Below are positions 26,871 through 37,651 of a stretch of DNA of 64,000 nucleotides, one piece after another. How positions within the stretch are numbered: the first letter of the stretch is position 1; the number at the start of each line of letters is the position of its first letter. The notes under the pieces are model-generated. The model did not search any database and was not told the origin of the DNA. It saw only the letters and a list, made by a program, of their open reading frames with translations. A program made the translations under genes and the position numbers. Location: contig VJWM01000019.1 in NCBI GenBank assembly GCA_010909165.1, positions 434,001 to 498,000 on the forward strand. Reading direction: 5' to 3'. Source of the DNA: Anthoceros angustus (lineage: Eukaryota; Streptophyta; Anthocerotopsida; Anthocerotales; Anthocerotaceae).

Positions 26871-27911
26871 CTAGTATGAATAGCTGTGAGTAGTGACGAA
26901 TCCTCCCGACATGATTTGCTCAACACCCGGGCCCATGGTGAGGGTTTGGGGCCTCTCGTCCAGCATCGATCCCAAGCACAGAGCCTGGAGGATGCCGAAC
27001 CCTGTGCACACACAGACGGTGCAGAGCAAGGCGAGCATGGGCGCGCGGTGGGTGCCCTCCACCTTCCGGGCCACCACGAATGCCGCGATGGAGAATCCCA
27101 TTTGCAGGCAGGAGAAGAAGGCGCACAAACCCTGCTCGATCTGCGGCAGGTGCCTGCGCACGCACCACGCCGTGAGCAGCATGAAGATGGCCGCGCCGAA
27201 GTAGGCCACGTTGAGCCGGTTGAGAGGGGGGTAGGAGTCCAGCATCGCGATCCCGAACATGGCCCCCAGCTGCAGGCCCACGAGCCCGCGCTGCGCCCAC
27301 GGGGACGTGCCCAGTTGGAGCAGCACCTGGATGGACACCATGGCCACCAGGTACGCCTCCACCGTCTCCGACAGCCGGGTCGCGCTCAGGCTGACGAAGA
27401 GCACCCCGAAGCCCAGCGCGGTGGTCACCATGGCCCCTTCCGCGTTCACGCCCAGGGACATGAAGGCTCGGAAGATGGAGTCTACGGCGGCGGCGGGGTC
27501 GGGCGTGGCGGCTGGGGCTGGGGTGTTGGCCTCCGCGTCGGACTTGAAGATGAACCTCCTGGCTCCGGCGATGGCGGTGGAGACCAGTGTCAGGGCGAAC
27601 ACGTCGTAGCAGCAGCAGAAGAAGATGACGAAGAAGAGCCAGAGCGAGCCCGGAGAAGAGCGGATGCCGCGCCATACCAGGGTTTTGGGAAAGAAGTAGC
27701 CCGAGTGCTCGAATCCGTCCGCTGCTCGGTCCATGGCCGCCAAAGCCGTGCCTGGTTCGGTGCAAGCGAGTGCTAGGGCGAGCAGCAACGACGATCTCAG
27801 CGCCATCCTGTTCTTGGTCCCTGTGAGATCGCTCATGCTCGCGCTGATGAAGCTCTGTCGAGCTTCACCAGGGCCGACGCCAATCCCGGACGCGCTCCTA
27901 GTGGACACCAC
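26871..27911 (-). CDS. Unknown multi-pass membrane protein, single exon
   Basis: One uninterrupted frame of up to 346 residues. The ATG of MALRSSLLLALALACTEPG (residue 36) gives a good signal-peptide-like start, and the N-terminal 35 residues may not be translated. After DRAADGFEHSGYFFPK comes a Trp/Phe/Cys-rich hydrophobic stretch (GSLWLFFVIFFCCCYDVFAL). A loop with Ala/Pro repeats follows, then six more hydrophobic segments, for example AMVTTALGFGVLFVSLSA, VAYFGAAIFMLLTAWCV and LLCTVCVCTGFGILQAL. That makes about seven membrane spans. I do not recognise the family. GC is higher than in its surroundings. A broken duplicate lies directly downstream. Confidence 0.7.
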   Translation of the reverse strand: MVSTRSASGIGVGPGEARQSFISASMSDLTGTKNRMALRSSLLLALALACTEPGTALAAMDRAADGFEHSGYFFPKTLVWRGIRSSPGSLWLFFVIFFCCCYDVFALTLVSTAIAGARRFIFKSDAEANTPAPAATPDPAAAVDSIFRAFMSLGVNAEGAMVTTALGFGVLFVSLSATRLSETVEAYLVAMVSIQVLLQLGTSPWAQRGLVGLQLGAMFGIAMLDSYPPLNRLNVAYFGAAIFMLLTAWCVRRHLPQIEQGLCAFFSCLQMGFSIAAFVVARKVEGTHRAPMLALLCTVCVCTGFGILQALCLGSMLDERPQTLTMGPGVEQIMSGGFVTTHSYSY

Positions 27912-28399
27912 GTCTCACTTCGCTTGCAACGGCCGCCTTGACTCGGCATAGCCCTATAAAAAGATCAGTACAGCTTGGCTGCAGAGTTATCCTCGAGGGC
28001 AGACCGTGTCCCCATGTCAGATCGCACGCTTGTTTGTGATCAAGCGGGACGAGTTCCTGTTGCCGGCCATGGCAGTGTGACTACCTCTTCTTCCAGCGCC
28101 AACTTCTCCGTGATCTTATGGCAATCCAGCACTGAAAGAGTGTGTGGAGCTCTATCTATTCAAGGCAGGCAAGAAATTGTACACTGCAGACAGATGCTAG
28201 ACGACCTCGATCACCCCTTTCAGTCTGATGGATCCCCCACTGCCTTGCATTCGGACAATACAAGATTGCCCTCATTGCAGAAGACACCTAGCAGCCAAGA
28301 ACATTGTCAAGCTGTGTCCGCAGGAAGAGCAACTTTGCTGATCTCCTCACGAGCTCACTACCGAGGACTCGTCATGAAATCCTCACCACATCCTTAGGT

Positions 28400-29390
28400 C
28401 TTGTGGACAAGGCAAGGGGTCCCGCCTAGCACGTCCAGTCCCTCCCAAAAATCTTCCAGTCATCGCCAAGCCCCAAGGTCGCTTGAACTCACATCGTAGC
28501 CTGAATTTCCTCTGCAGAGCCGAGAGTTGAGCACAGCGGTGAGAGTAGGAGGCACTTCACAGGTATCCATCACAGCAGCTGTTGCGACTGGGCAATGCGG
28601 GATGCTGGATTCCGAGAGTAGGGCATTTTATGAACTAGGATGCCATGCTGCAAGCCATATCGATGTTCAGTGACAAACCAGGTAAAGCTCGGACTCGTCA
28701 CCGCCTTTTCTAACCTACTACATAAACAGCCTCTAAAGCACTGCAATTGCAACGTGCTGTCTGTCGGTGCCGGGTTATCAAGAGTCTAGAGAGGAAAATC
28801 ATGTGCAGTTTGTGGATAGGGAAGAAAAGAAGACAATTTATTTTATTTTAATCCACTAAGGACTGATTTTCCGTCATGGGACTGAAATATAATAAGTGCA
28901 TAGATTACAGTAAATTGGTCTGGACTAATATAAAGGTAAATTCAAACAAGAGAAATAATCTTCAATCAATCAACAATGTCAATGAAATTGCGTGAACGAG
29001 GGCCAAACACCACCAATTCATCCCCACGAAAGAAAGCCACTTGACCTGCAGCGCAGTAGCACGAGGTGCTCTGAAAGTGGGTAACTTCTCCTTGTTAGTC
29101 TTCCATTGCGATGGTGTAAAATCTGCATTGATATATAACTGAGGAAGCCCTAATCATTGAAGGTGGAGACTTGGGGAAGAGAAGCTATATAATTGGTGCC
29201 CCACTTCCCGGCTTCATTTATCGGGCTGCCGTCCAAAGGTTATCAGAAAAAAGAGCTGAGCTTTTATAGATTTTATAGAGAGGGAACACAACATTCCCAC
29301 AGATGTATGGGTTATATGCACTAGCCACACTCATCCTAGCGCACAAAAATACTTGCACACACCACACCTTACCTAGGTGGGCTTGGCATT
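28400..29390. other. Intergenic region; edge of a dispersed element at 28840
   Basis: I see no supported gene. Near 28835-28885 the sequence GAAGACAATTTATTTTA followed by TCCACTAAGGAC resembles the end of the dispersed elements at 14435 and 25650. Confidence 0.35.
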
Positions 29391-29397
29391 ATACAGT

Positions 29398-29860
29398 CCT
29401 AGCCTTGAATCCTATAGATCGCTTCACTTTGAATCTTATTGGTCACTTAGTATTATATAGTCCTAGCCTTGAATTTGAATCTTATTGGTCACTTAGTATT
29501 ATATAGTCCTAGCCTTGAATCCTATAGATCGCTTCGGTTTGAATCTTATTGGTCACTTAGTATTATATAGTCCTAGCCTTGAATTTGAATCTTATTGGTC
29601 ACTTAGTATTATACAGTCCTAGCCTTGAATCCTATAAATCGCTTCACTTTGAATCTTACTGGTCACTTGACCTTGAATCCTATTGGTCACTTGACCTTGA
29701 ATCCTATTGGTCACTTGACCTTGAATCCTATTGGTCACTTGACCTTGAATCCTATTGGTCACTTGACCTTGAATCCTATTGGTCACTTGACCTTGAATCC
29801 TATTGGTCACTTGACCTTGAATCCTATTGGTCACTTGACCTTGAATTTATTGGTTACTTA
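29398..29860 (+). repeat. 24-bp minisatellite with longer flanking repeats
   Basis: Seven exact units of CCTTGAATCCTATTGGTCAC plus TTGA start at 29671, 29695, 29719, 29743, 29767, 29791 and 29815, with degenerate units on each side. Upstream (29398-29640) a longer pattern alternates TATTATATAGTCCTAGCCTT with GATCGCTTC segments. Since 24 is divisible by three, two plus frames and one minus frame stay open and give periodic eight-residue peptides. I treat these as by-products, not genes. Confidence 0.92.
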
Positions 29861-30402
29861 ACTTGCCTTTTACTTTTGAACTTTTGTAGAAGATATAATT
29901 TTTTAAAAATATACAAATTTATTACGGTACTCTTCATAACGTATCAAAAGGTTCCGGGCTGGAGACAGTCTCTAGCAGATCTAGCAGATCTGCACTGTAC
30001 AGGGCTGCGCAGGCCGCCGATTGCGGGCAAGCATGTGCAGAAAATAGTTCATGGGAGTCGCGGAGGAGCACACCGTCGTGATCTGGAACAGTGGGCAGCG
30101 GGTAAAATCGACGAGTCAGGAAGCGATCAAGAAATGTAATGTTTGGGAGAGGCTTACACGACGGGTGGCGGGGAACGGTCGTCGGAAGAAAGCGCCAGCC
30201 TGAAAGCCAGGACTGGAAGAGGTCGATCGTCCACGGACCTTGTCGACTGCACTGGTCGGCGCCCAGTCCGAAACTCCGAGTCCTCTCCTGAAGGTGGGTC
30301 GGTGGATGCGACGGCGGTGGGTTGGAGGAGCGAGAATGCGGTGGTGGGTTGCGAGAAAAATGCTGCTCCGGAGATGGGTTTGAGCAGGTAGTCGGGACAG
30401 GG

Positions 30403-31110
<708 letters not shown>

Positions 31111-31114
31111 ACAC

Positions 31115-31180
31115 ATTATTAATTCGATAGAACACATTATTAATTTGATAGAACACATTATTAATTGCACCCTCACGATC
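31115..31180. repeat. Short AT-rich direct repeat, three copies
   Basis: GAACACATTATTAATT units recur every 22-23 bases immediately after the peroxidase pseudogene. Confidence 0.75.
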
Positions 31181-31204
31181 TTGCTGAAGGGTGTGCACTG
31201 ACGA

Positions 31205-31285
31205 GTGAGGGGAGGGGCAGGTTCGAACCTGCAACCTCCTGCTTCAGGTGCCGGATGCTCAATCGACTGAGCTAATAATACAGGG
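31205..31285 (-). other. tRNA-like sequence with A and B boxes (tRNA pseudogene or SINE head)
   Basis: The minus strand carries TAGCTCAGTCGATTGAGCA, a good D-arm and box A, and 25-30 bases later AGGTTCGAACC, a box B core. The T-stem pairs only with a six-base loop, the anticodon stem has a mismatch, and the ends do not form an acceptor stem. It is therefore not a working tRNA. Confidence 0.5.
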
Positions 31286-31675
31286 TTAATAAATAGTAAC
31301 ATAAGAAACTGAACAAGGTTACTCTCGCGGCGATCCCAACGGTGCGACACCTCTTGATCCTGTCCGCCGTGCCACCTTGGGGTGCAGAGCCTGCACATTG
31401 CGAACTGCGGATTTGCCTGCCCCTTACTGTTCTTGTTCTTCTACTGTTCATGAAATTCTGTTCTTGTGTGAAGACGCGGTGCTGATCATGGCTGGCTCGG
31501 CTTGGGGAATGTGTTGGGTTGTTCTGTCCTGGTCCGCTTGCGGGTTCACTGTAGAGTTCCTCAAGGTGTCCTACAAGGCCAGAAGTTGGAGGCTGTTGGG
31601 GTTCTATTTCCAATGATGTGGTATGCAATTCATGCAACGGCAAGCGGGTGAAGCTATCAGGATCGAGGTTGCGAG

Positions 31676-33790
31676 ATGGCGCATTGTGACAAGTGCAAGC
31701 TGGGGCAATGCAAGAGGTGCGAGAGGGAGGATATACGGTTGGTTACAGATGTGTTGAAGGAGCGCCTGTCCATGTTGTTTCTCACCGTGGCTCCACCCAT
31801 GGACGTGCCTGGCCCCGCCGATGTGATCATCTATGTGTCCAAGAGGGCAGACAGCACGGAGGTGGTGCGGCTCCTGTGCCACTCCTGCATGCTCAAGAGG
31901 CCTTGTGACTTCTTCAGGGAGATCCTGGAGTATACGAGAATTGTGAGCAGACGGCCTACCATCCGGCCCCCCAGTTTTGTGCTGGACAGAAACAGCTTCT
32001 TCATGGAGCCTGATGGGGAAGGGGGGTTCTTGGGCCCGGCAGCGAGGACCATCTACGAGGATGTGAAGAGGGGGAGTGTGACGGGGTTGAAGAGGCAGAG
32101 TGTGGTGGCCCAGCCTCAGGAGGAGGCGCAGCTTGAGAGGCAGAGTATCATGCTTGCCCAGAGAGCCAGCATGGTTGCCAGTGGTCCTGTCCTGGATTCC
32201 AAGGCTTGTGTTAAACGGGGGAGGAGCCTGCAGGCCACTGGAGAGCAAGGTGGAAGTTTGAAAGAGGATGGGGTTGTGAAGGAGACCTCGTTGCAGAGCA
32301 GCATTGTTGCTGGTGGAGAAGCCAAGGATGGTGTCAAGATGGTCGAGGGAAAGGATGGGAGTGTGCTTCCTAATCCTGCTCCTGCTGCTACGAGGAGGGT
32401 GACCATAGTTGATCCTAAGGATGCACAGCAGAACGCTGCAGTCAGGAAGGAGAGCCAGCAAGGTGCTGTAAGATCTGGGAGCCTTCAAGGAGAAGGTGTT
32501 TCTGGGGCCGACCTAGCAGGAGAGGCTTGTGCAAAACTTGGGAACATCGCAGGGACAGGACAGGCGGTCTCAGAACCTGCAGATACCGTCAAGACGGACC
32601 TAGAGGAGGAAGATAGGCCTCCCAGTGTGGAGGGGGGGGACATGGCTGACGAACCTTGTTCCATTCGGAATGATTTCCTGGTCCAGCTGATGGCATTTGA
32701 AGCAGCCAGAAGGGAGACAGTCCATGAGAGGGAGACCCTGGTCAAGTTCCATCACAAGGGTATTCCGGTGGGCAAGTACTACGTGAAGCTCAAGATGCTG
32801 TCGTGGACAGAGGCCATGCTGCATGGTCTCATGGAGTACATCTACACAGACAGATGTCATCTCACGGTACAAGACCTACCTCTTGTGTACGCCGCTGCTG
32901 ACAAAATGATGCTCACATCCTTCACGCAAGCAGTGAAATACCGGGATCCTGTGCCATATGTGCGGTTTGCCATGGAGAACGAGGACAACAGACGGTCCAT
33001 TCTGAAGCTCTGCCAGCTTGCAAGGTGCCCCGAGCTCGAAAGCATCCAACAACTGTGCGAAGCCTTCGCATACGAACGAGAAAAGACCAGCAGGAACGTG
33101 CACATCCTCGTCTTCCACAGTGCCAAGAGACTCGGTCGGCACGCGGATGTGTTCGCTCAGGGTTTCCACAACTACTGCGGGTCTAAGTTCTGCATCCTCA
33201 AGGATCTGCCTCCGCTCTACGAGCATGGCTACCCCGAAGAGTGTTTCAAGAACCCACAGTGGACCAGAAGCCGACGCTCTCTGCTCAACACCTATGGCAG
33301 AGTTGTTGGCCCCCCTGGGAGCAAGTCTGAGCGAGATGCCAAGGACCTGGAGTACATTGTCATTTCCAGGCAGCCGCAAGGGTTCGGGGAGAGCAAGAAG
33401 GAACCCAACCTGGACGAATGGTGCACATCCCAAGCCGAGCAGAAGAACAAGGACAAGGTGTGGAGAGTTTACCTGTTCGGGCAGGAGATTGCTAGGACGT
33501 GCTACAGGTTCTTCAGATACGCTTGCGGTCTCACCCACAGACCCGTGTCCCGTGAATCCTTCAGCTTGAGGATGGTATCAGGCTTGATCGTCGGAGACAT
33601 CCTTGTCGAAATTTTGAAGAAGGCTGTTCCTGAAGGTGTCTTCCAGCCTCAATCTGCGCAGGCATACTGCCCTAAGCACAGCAGGACCAGACATGCAATG
33701 CAGGATTGTGCATTCCCTCACGGCAAAGAGAAGGATGCATCCTGTGTGAGACGCCATGGCACCTGCCAACCTCGTTGCATGGAATCATAA
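31676..33790 (+). CDS. BTB/POZ-like protein with a large insertion, single exon
   Basis: A 704-residue frame from a good ATG. The N-terminus is Cys-rich (CDKCKLGQCKRCE). Residues 48-85 (ADVIIYVS ... CHSCMLKRPCDFFREIL) look like the first half of a BTB fold. Residues about 380-420 (GLMEYIYTDRCHLTVQDL ... AAADKMML) look like its second half, so a low-complexity insert of some 240 residues splits the domain. A long BACK-like helical region follows, then a Cys/His-rich tail (YCPKHSRTRH ... CQPRCMES). BTB proteins usually bring substrates to CUL3 ligases, which is inference here. From residue about 332 onward the DNA is duplicated downstream. An alternative 3' splice at GT-GTGAG (33757) to the AG at 33855 would replace the last residues, so the true end is uncertain. 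Confidence 0.72.
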   Translation: MAHCDKCKLGQCKRCEREDIRLVTDVLKERLSMLFLTVAPPMDVPGPADVIIYVSKRADSTEVVRLLCHSCMLKRPCDFFREILEYTRIVSRRPTIRPPSFVLDRNSFFMEPDGEGGFLGPAARTIYEDVKRGSVTGLKRQSVVAQPQEEAQLERQSIMLAQRASMVASGPVLDSKACVKRGRSLQATGEQGGSLKEDGVVKETSLQSSIVAGGEAKDGVKMVEGKDGSVLPNPAPAATRRVTIVDPKDAQQNAAVRKESQQGAVRSGSLQGEGVSGADLAGEACAKLGNIAGTGQAVSEPADTVKTDLEEEDRPPSVEGGDMADEPCSIRNDFLVQLMAFEAARRETVHERETLVKFHHKGIPVGKYYVKLKMLSWTEAMLHGLMEYIYTDRCHLTVQDLPLVYAAADKMMLTSFTQAVKYRDPVPYVRFAMENEDNRRSILKLCQLARCPELESIQQLCEAFAYEREKTSRNVHILVFHSAKRLGRHADVFAQGFHNYCGSKFCILKDLPPLYEHGYPEECFKNPQWTRSRRSLLNTYGRVVGPPGSKSERDAKDLEYIVISRQPQGFGESKKEPNLDEWCTSQAEQKNKDKVWRVYLFGQEIARTCYRFFRYACGLTHRPVSRESFSLRMVSGLIVGDILVEILKKAVPEGVFQPQSAQAYCPKHSRTRHAMQDCAFPHGKEKDASCVRRHGTCQPRCMES

Positions 33791-35330
33791 TTAAATCGGG
33801 CAGACGATTGAGCAGCATGAGAATGAATGGACCCTAACACAGCTCTTGGTACAGGTCTGGACATGGTGCAGCGCAGAGGCTCTGGATACTTCATCGGAGG
33901 ATTCAACTACGGCAACAACATCACTCTCACCGGGCATCCCATCAAGCTCTTGGAGGCCAAGTGCATCCCAAAGACATGATAGGCAGGGCAGCTCTGAGGA
34001 TGATTTCCTGGTCCAGCTGATGGCATTTGAAGCAGCCAGAAGGGAGACAGTCCATGAGAGGGAGACCCTGGTCAAGTTCCATCACAAGGGTATTCCGGTG
34101 GGCAAGTACTACGTGAAGCTCAAGATGCTGTCGTGGACAGAGGCCATGCTGCATGGTCTCATGGAGTACATCTACACAGACAGATGTCATCTCACGGTAC
34201 AAGACCTACCTCTTGTGTACGCCGCTGCTGACAAAATGATGCTCACATCCTTCACGCAAGCAGTGAAATACCGGGATCCTGTGCCATATGTGCGGTTTGC
34301 CATGGAGAACGAGGACAACAGACGGTCCATTCTGAAGCTCTGCCAGCTTGCAAGGTGCCCCGAGCTCGAAAGCATCCAACAACTGTGCGAAGCCTTCGCA
34401 TACGAACGAGAAAAGACCAGCAGGAACGTGCACATCCTCGTCTTCCACAGTGCCAAGAGACTCGGTCGGCACGCGGATGTGTTCGCTCAGGGTTTCCACA
34501 ACTACTGCGGGTCTAAGTTCTGCATCCTCAAGGATCTGCCTCCGCTCTACGAGCATGGCTACCCTGAAGAGTGTTTCAAGAACCCACAGTGGACCAGAAG
34601 CCGACGCTCTCTGCTCAACACCTATGGCAGAGTTGTTGGCCCCCCTGGGAGCAAGTCTGAGCGAGATGCCAAGGACCTGGAGTACATTGTCATTTCCAGG
34701 CAGCCGCAAGGGTTCGGGGAGAGCAAGAAGGAACCCAACCTGGACGAATGGTGCACATCCCAAGCCGAGCAGAAGAACAAGGACAAGGTGTGGAGAGTTT
34801 ACCTGTTCGGGCAGGAGATTGCTAGGACGTGCTACAGGTTCTTCAGATACGCTTGCGGTCTCACCCACAGACCCGTGTCCCGTGAATCCTTCAGCTTGAG
34901 GATGGTATCAGGCTTGATCGTCGGAGACATCCTTGTCGAAATTTTGAAGAAGGCTGTTCCTGAAGGTGTCTTCCCAGCCTCAATCTGCGCAGGCATACTG
35001 CCCTAAGCACAGCAGGACCAGACATGCAATGCAGGATTGTGCATTCCCTCACGGCAAAGAGAAGGATGCATCCTGTGTGAGACGCCATGGCACCTGCCAA
35101 CCTCGTTGCATGGAATCATAATTAAATCGGGCAGACGATTGAGCAGCATGAGAATGAATGGACCCTAACACAGCTCTTGGTACAGGTCTGGACATGGTGC
35201 AGCGCAGAGGCTCTGGATACTTCATCGGAGGATTCAACTACGGCAACAACATCACTCTCACCGGGCATCCCATCAAGCTCTTGGAGGGGGCCAAGTGCAT
35301 CCCCAAAGACATGATAGGCAGGGCAGCTCT
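32671..35330 (+). repeat. Tandem duplication, about 1,330 bp, in the BTB-like gene
   Basis: The segment 32671-34000 is repeated at 34001-35330 with only a few differences. The junction reads CTCTGAGGATGATTTCC, joining CTCTGAGGATAGATTTCC (35320-35345) to GGAATGATTTCC (32668). Copy 2 has an extra C (TTCCCAGCC against TTCCAGCC). Copy 1 lacks three bases (GGAGGCCAAG against GGAGGGGGCCAAG) and one base (ATCCCAAAG against ATCCCCAAAG). Confidence 0.95.
34001..35006 (+). pseudogene. 3' partial copy of the BTB-like gene
   Basis: This is the second copy of the duplicated segment. It lacks the first 332 codons and any promoter of its own. It stays readable through GDILVEILKKAVPEGVF, but the extra C near 34973 shifts the frame and removes the Cys/His-rich tail. 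Open reading from 33846 into this copy uses the wrong frame of the upstream copy's 3' region and is unlikely to be real. Confidence 0.75.
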
Positions 35331-35553
35331 GAGGATAGATTTCCCCACTGAGAGGACGTTCGTCACCTACATGTCTACTTCCCGTACTGTCGGGGTCCAG
35401 ATCGAGGCCACTTCGCGTCTGTTTTTCGTCAAGTCCTTGGAGGATCTGATGGGCATGCTGGAGTACGCCACCGGCATGAACGAGAAGGCATTCATTCCGT
35501 GGGAGGAGACAAGGACTATGGTAGAGCTAGTGAGGCCTGTAGAGCCGTTTTAG
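35158..35553 (+). CDS. Downstream exon candidate of the BTB-like gene, or separate small ORF
   Basis: A 131-residue frame starting MDPNTALGTGLDMVQRR and ending VELVRPVEPF looks like globular protein (GGFNYGNNITLTGHPIKL). In the ancestral, pre-duplication order it lay directly after the BTB-like reading frame. An intron ending at TTGGTACAG would splice into it at GGT-CTG-GAC with matching phase. The upstream copy at 33827 is broken by the 3-base and 1-base deletions. I do not recognise the domain. Confidence 0.45.
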   Translation: MDPNTALGTGLDMVQRRGSGYFIGGFNYGNNITLTGHPIKLLEGAKCIPKDMIGRAALRIDFPTERTFVTYMSTSRTVGVQIEATSRLFFVKSLEDLMGMLEYATGMNEKAFIPWEETRTMVELVRPVEPF

Positions 35554-36073
35554 ACCCATGCTTCTGATCCTGCTCTTGCGAACAATCCCACCTCAAACTT
35601 TTTCGAATGAGATCACCACGAACTGCAAATCTGCTCAGCCTGCGGTCAAAGTGATGATAAAAGATAAAACTGTTGTCCTGTGTTGGGCATTGATCAAAAC
35701 GTTTCCTTCAGCGACAATGGCATTTCTCAACCGTTCTGGACAACGTGCTCAAAACATCAATGCCCAAATGGTTCTCATGAATATCCCCAAACACACTAGG
35801 TACCTATTTCTCCTAACCCACAAAAACTGCCCGCCTGTAAGGCGTCCTCCAGCAAATTTACCCGATACTTCTCTCCATGGAGAAACCAGGGCAGAGAACG
35901 AAGATGAAGCCATCGGATCAACGAACAGAGCCAACCTTCCTGTTGCACATGCAAATTCCTTCAGCAATGAAACAAAGATGCGAAGTTCTTACGAAGCAGC
36001 TTAGGAAGGAAAGTCATTCAGCTGTCAGGTAGCATTCTACATGAGGAGGAAGTGGGTACCTGGCTCGTCAGCT
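35554..36073. other. Convergent 3' regions
   Basis: About 520 bases between the end of the BTB-like locus and the end of the ADP/ATP carrier gene. I see only likely 3' UTR sequence. Confidence 0.4.
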
Positions 36074-37651
36074 CTAGCCACCACCACTGCTGTAGGACTT
36101 CCCCAGAAGCATCATCTGAAGCTGGTCATTGATGGAGAGCACTCCGGCACCAGCAACTGCCCGTAAGATGTTGGCTCCAGCACCCTTGAAGAGAGATTTG
36201 TGGCCCTCTTTTGCAACAATCTGTTTGTAAGCATCATACGAGCTCTTGTATTTCACAGCTTCTCCTGACGTCATCATCATACGACGACGAACCGTATCCA
36301 AGGGGTAGGATGCCAGCCCTGCAGCAATTGTGATCGCCCATCCTAGGAAGAAACTTCCGAGAAAGCTACCCTGTGCAACACACAAATTTGCATCATCTGC
36401 TGAGCTCGCAGCAGCCAACTCCTCAAACGATCAACCTAGCTAACAGGAAGGACGTCGTTAAACACCAGTGCACTTACCTCCAGATTACCCGTCAGAAGAA
36501 CTGGTTTCAATGAGTCATACATCCCAAAATATAAGCCACGATACACCACGATTCCCACGCAAGAAATGTTGAATCCACGGTACAAACCAGCAATCCCATC
36601 TGTTTTCAAGGTCTTTCTGTAAACATCCAAAAGACCATTGAATTGACGCTCTCCTCCTCCCTTTTTTGAGGACTTCGAATCACTCGCCAATCGTGTCCTT
36701 GCATAGTCAAGGGAGTAAACAAATGAAAGAGAAACTGCACCCGCCATACCACCGGAAGCTAGATTTCCACCAAACCATTTCCAATATCCATCTTTCTCTT
36801 TTTTATACCCAAATAAGGCTTTGAAGTAGTCTTTGAAAGCGAAATTCAATGCCTACATTTTGAGATGGGCAAGGTGTTAGAAGAAATTATGTAGACCATT
36901 TTCAGTCTACAAAAACTATCACAGCAATGTAATAAAAAGAAGAGATAATCTTTATCTATACTTTTAAATTATATTCACTATCAACTCAACACTGGTTTGC
37001 AAATTGAGCATATGCTTGCAATAAAAATGAAAAGAAAGATACAAACATAGGAAGGTGAGTATATACTTGTGTGGGAAAGTAACGGATAACATTTGCCAAG
37101 TTTCCACGCCACAGAGCCATGGTTCCCTCTTCTGCCATCGTGCGTTGGAAACAATCCGCAATACCTTTGTATGGCTTAGCAAGACGACCTGTCTTCAACA
37201 TCTCATCTTGATTCTGAATGAGGAGCTTGATACGCTCAATGGGAGCAGCAGCCGTCTTTGACACTGCCGCTGAGACACCTCCCATGAGAAAATCAATTAG
37301 AAAATCATTCACACTTTTACCTTCTTTTGGCTTACCGGCCTTCCCCTCTGAACCGGATGCAACAAATATCGGTGGACTAGAGAACAGTCTTGAGGTACAA
37401 CTTGGAGTTGCTATAACACTATAGTTGGAACCACCAAAGAAACAACTACGAGCATATGCACCAATGCATTTGGTCTCATCTGGAGACCCATGAAGTTTTG
37501 GAGCTTGAAGTACAGACATCTCCACAATCTTCTTGGAAGAGTTGAAATGCTCATAGTCCAAAGTAGACACATTTGGAGAGGAGTAAAGCTGTCTTGGAAA
37601 CCTTTGAAGAAGAGAAGGAACTATTGGAGACCATTTCTCCTCAAAAGCCAT
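36074..37651 (-). CDS. AAC: Mitochondrial ADP/ATP carrier, three exons
   Basis: Exons: 37651-37067, 36852-36478, 36370-36074; 418 residues. It exchanges cytosolic ADP for matrix ATP across the inner membrane. The diagnostic RRRMMM is present in exon 3 ([11 protein letters not shown]). The three carrier repeats show [17 protein letters not shown] and PLDTVRRR. The first about 110 residues form the long N-terminal extension seen in plant carriers, which is removed or used in import. The body runs from [20 protein letters not shown] to the C-terminal SSGGG. Introns are 214 and 107 bases, both in phase 0. Confidence 0.96.

Noticed and set aside
26886-27776. A 296-residue plus-strand frame opposite the membrane protein
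   Set aside because: Its composition (His, Arg, Gly, Glu rich) is what the complement of a hydrophobic, GC-rich coding sequence produces. The minus frame has coherent membrane spans.
27951-28397. Possible plus-strand gene after a TATAAAAA box
   Set aside because: The TATA-like motif is clear, but the 140-residue frame has no recognisable features and the duplicated counterpart at 26.4-26.8 kb does not keep the frame.
29579-30139. Periodic 8-residue repeat protein at the minisatellite
   Set aside because: The 24-bp period keeps three frames open at once, on both strands, and none has a start context or unique domain.
33846-35006. A 386-residue frame joining the upstream 3' flank to the second BTB copy
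   Set aside because: It starts in a frame created by small deletions in copy 1 and crosses the duplication junction. It is a by-product of the rearrangement, although a chimeric transcript cannot be excluded.
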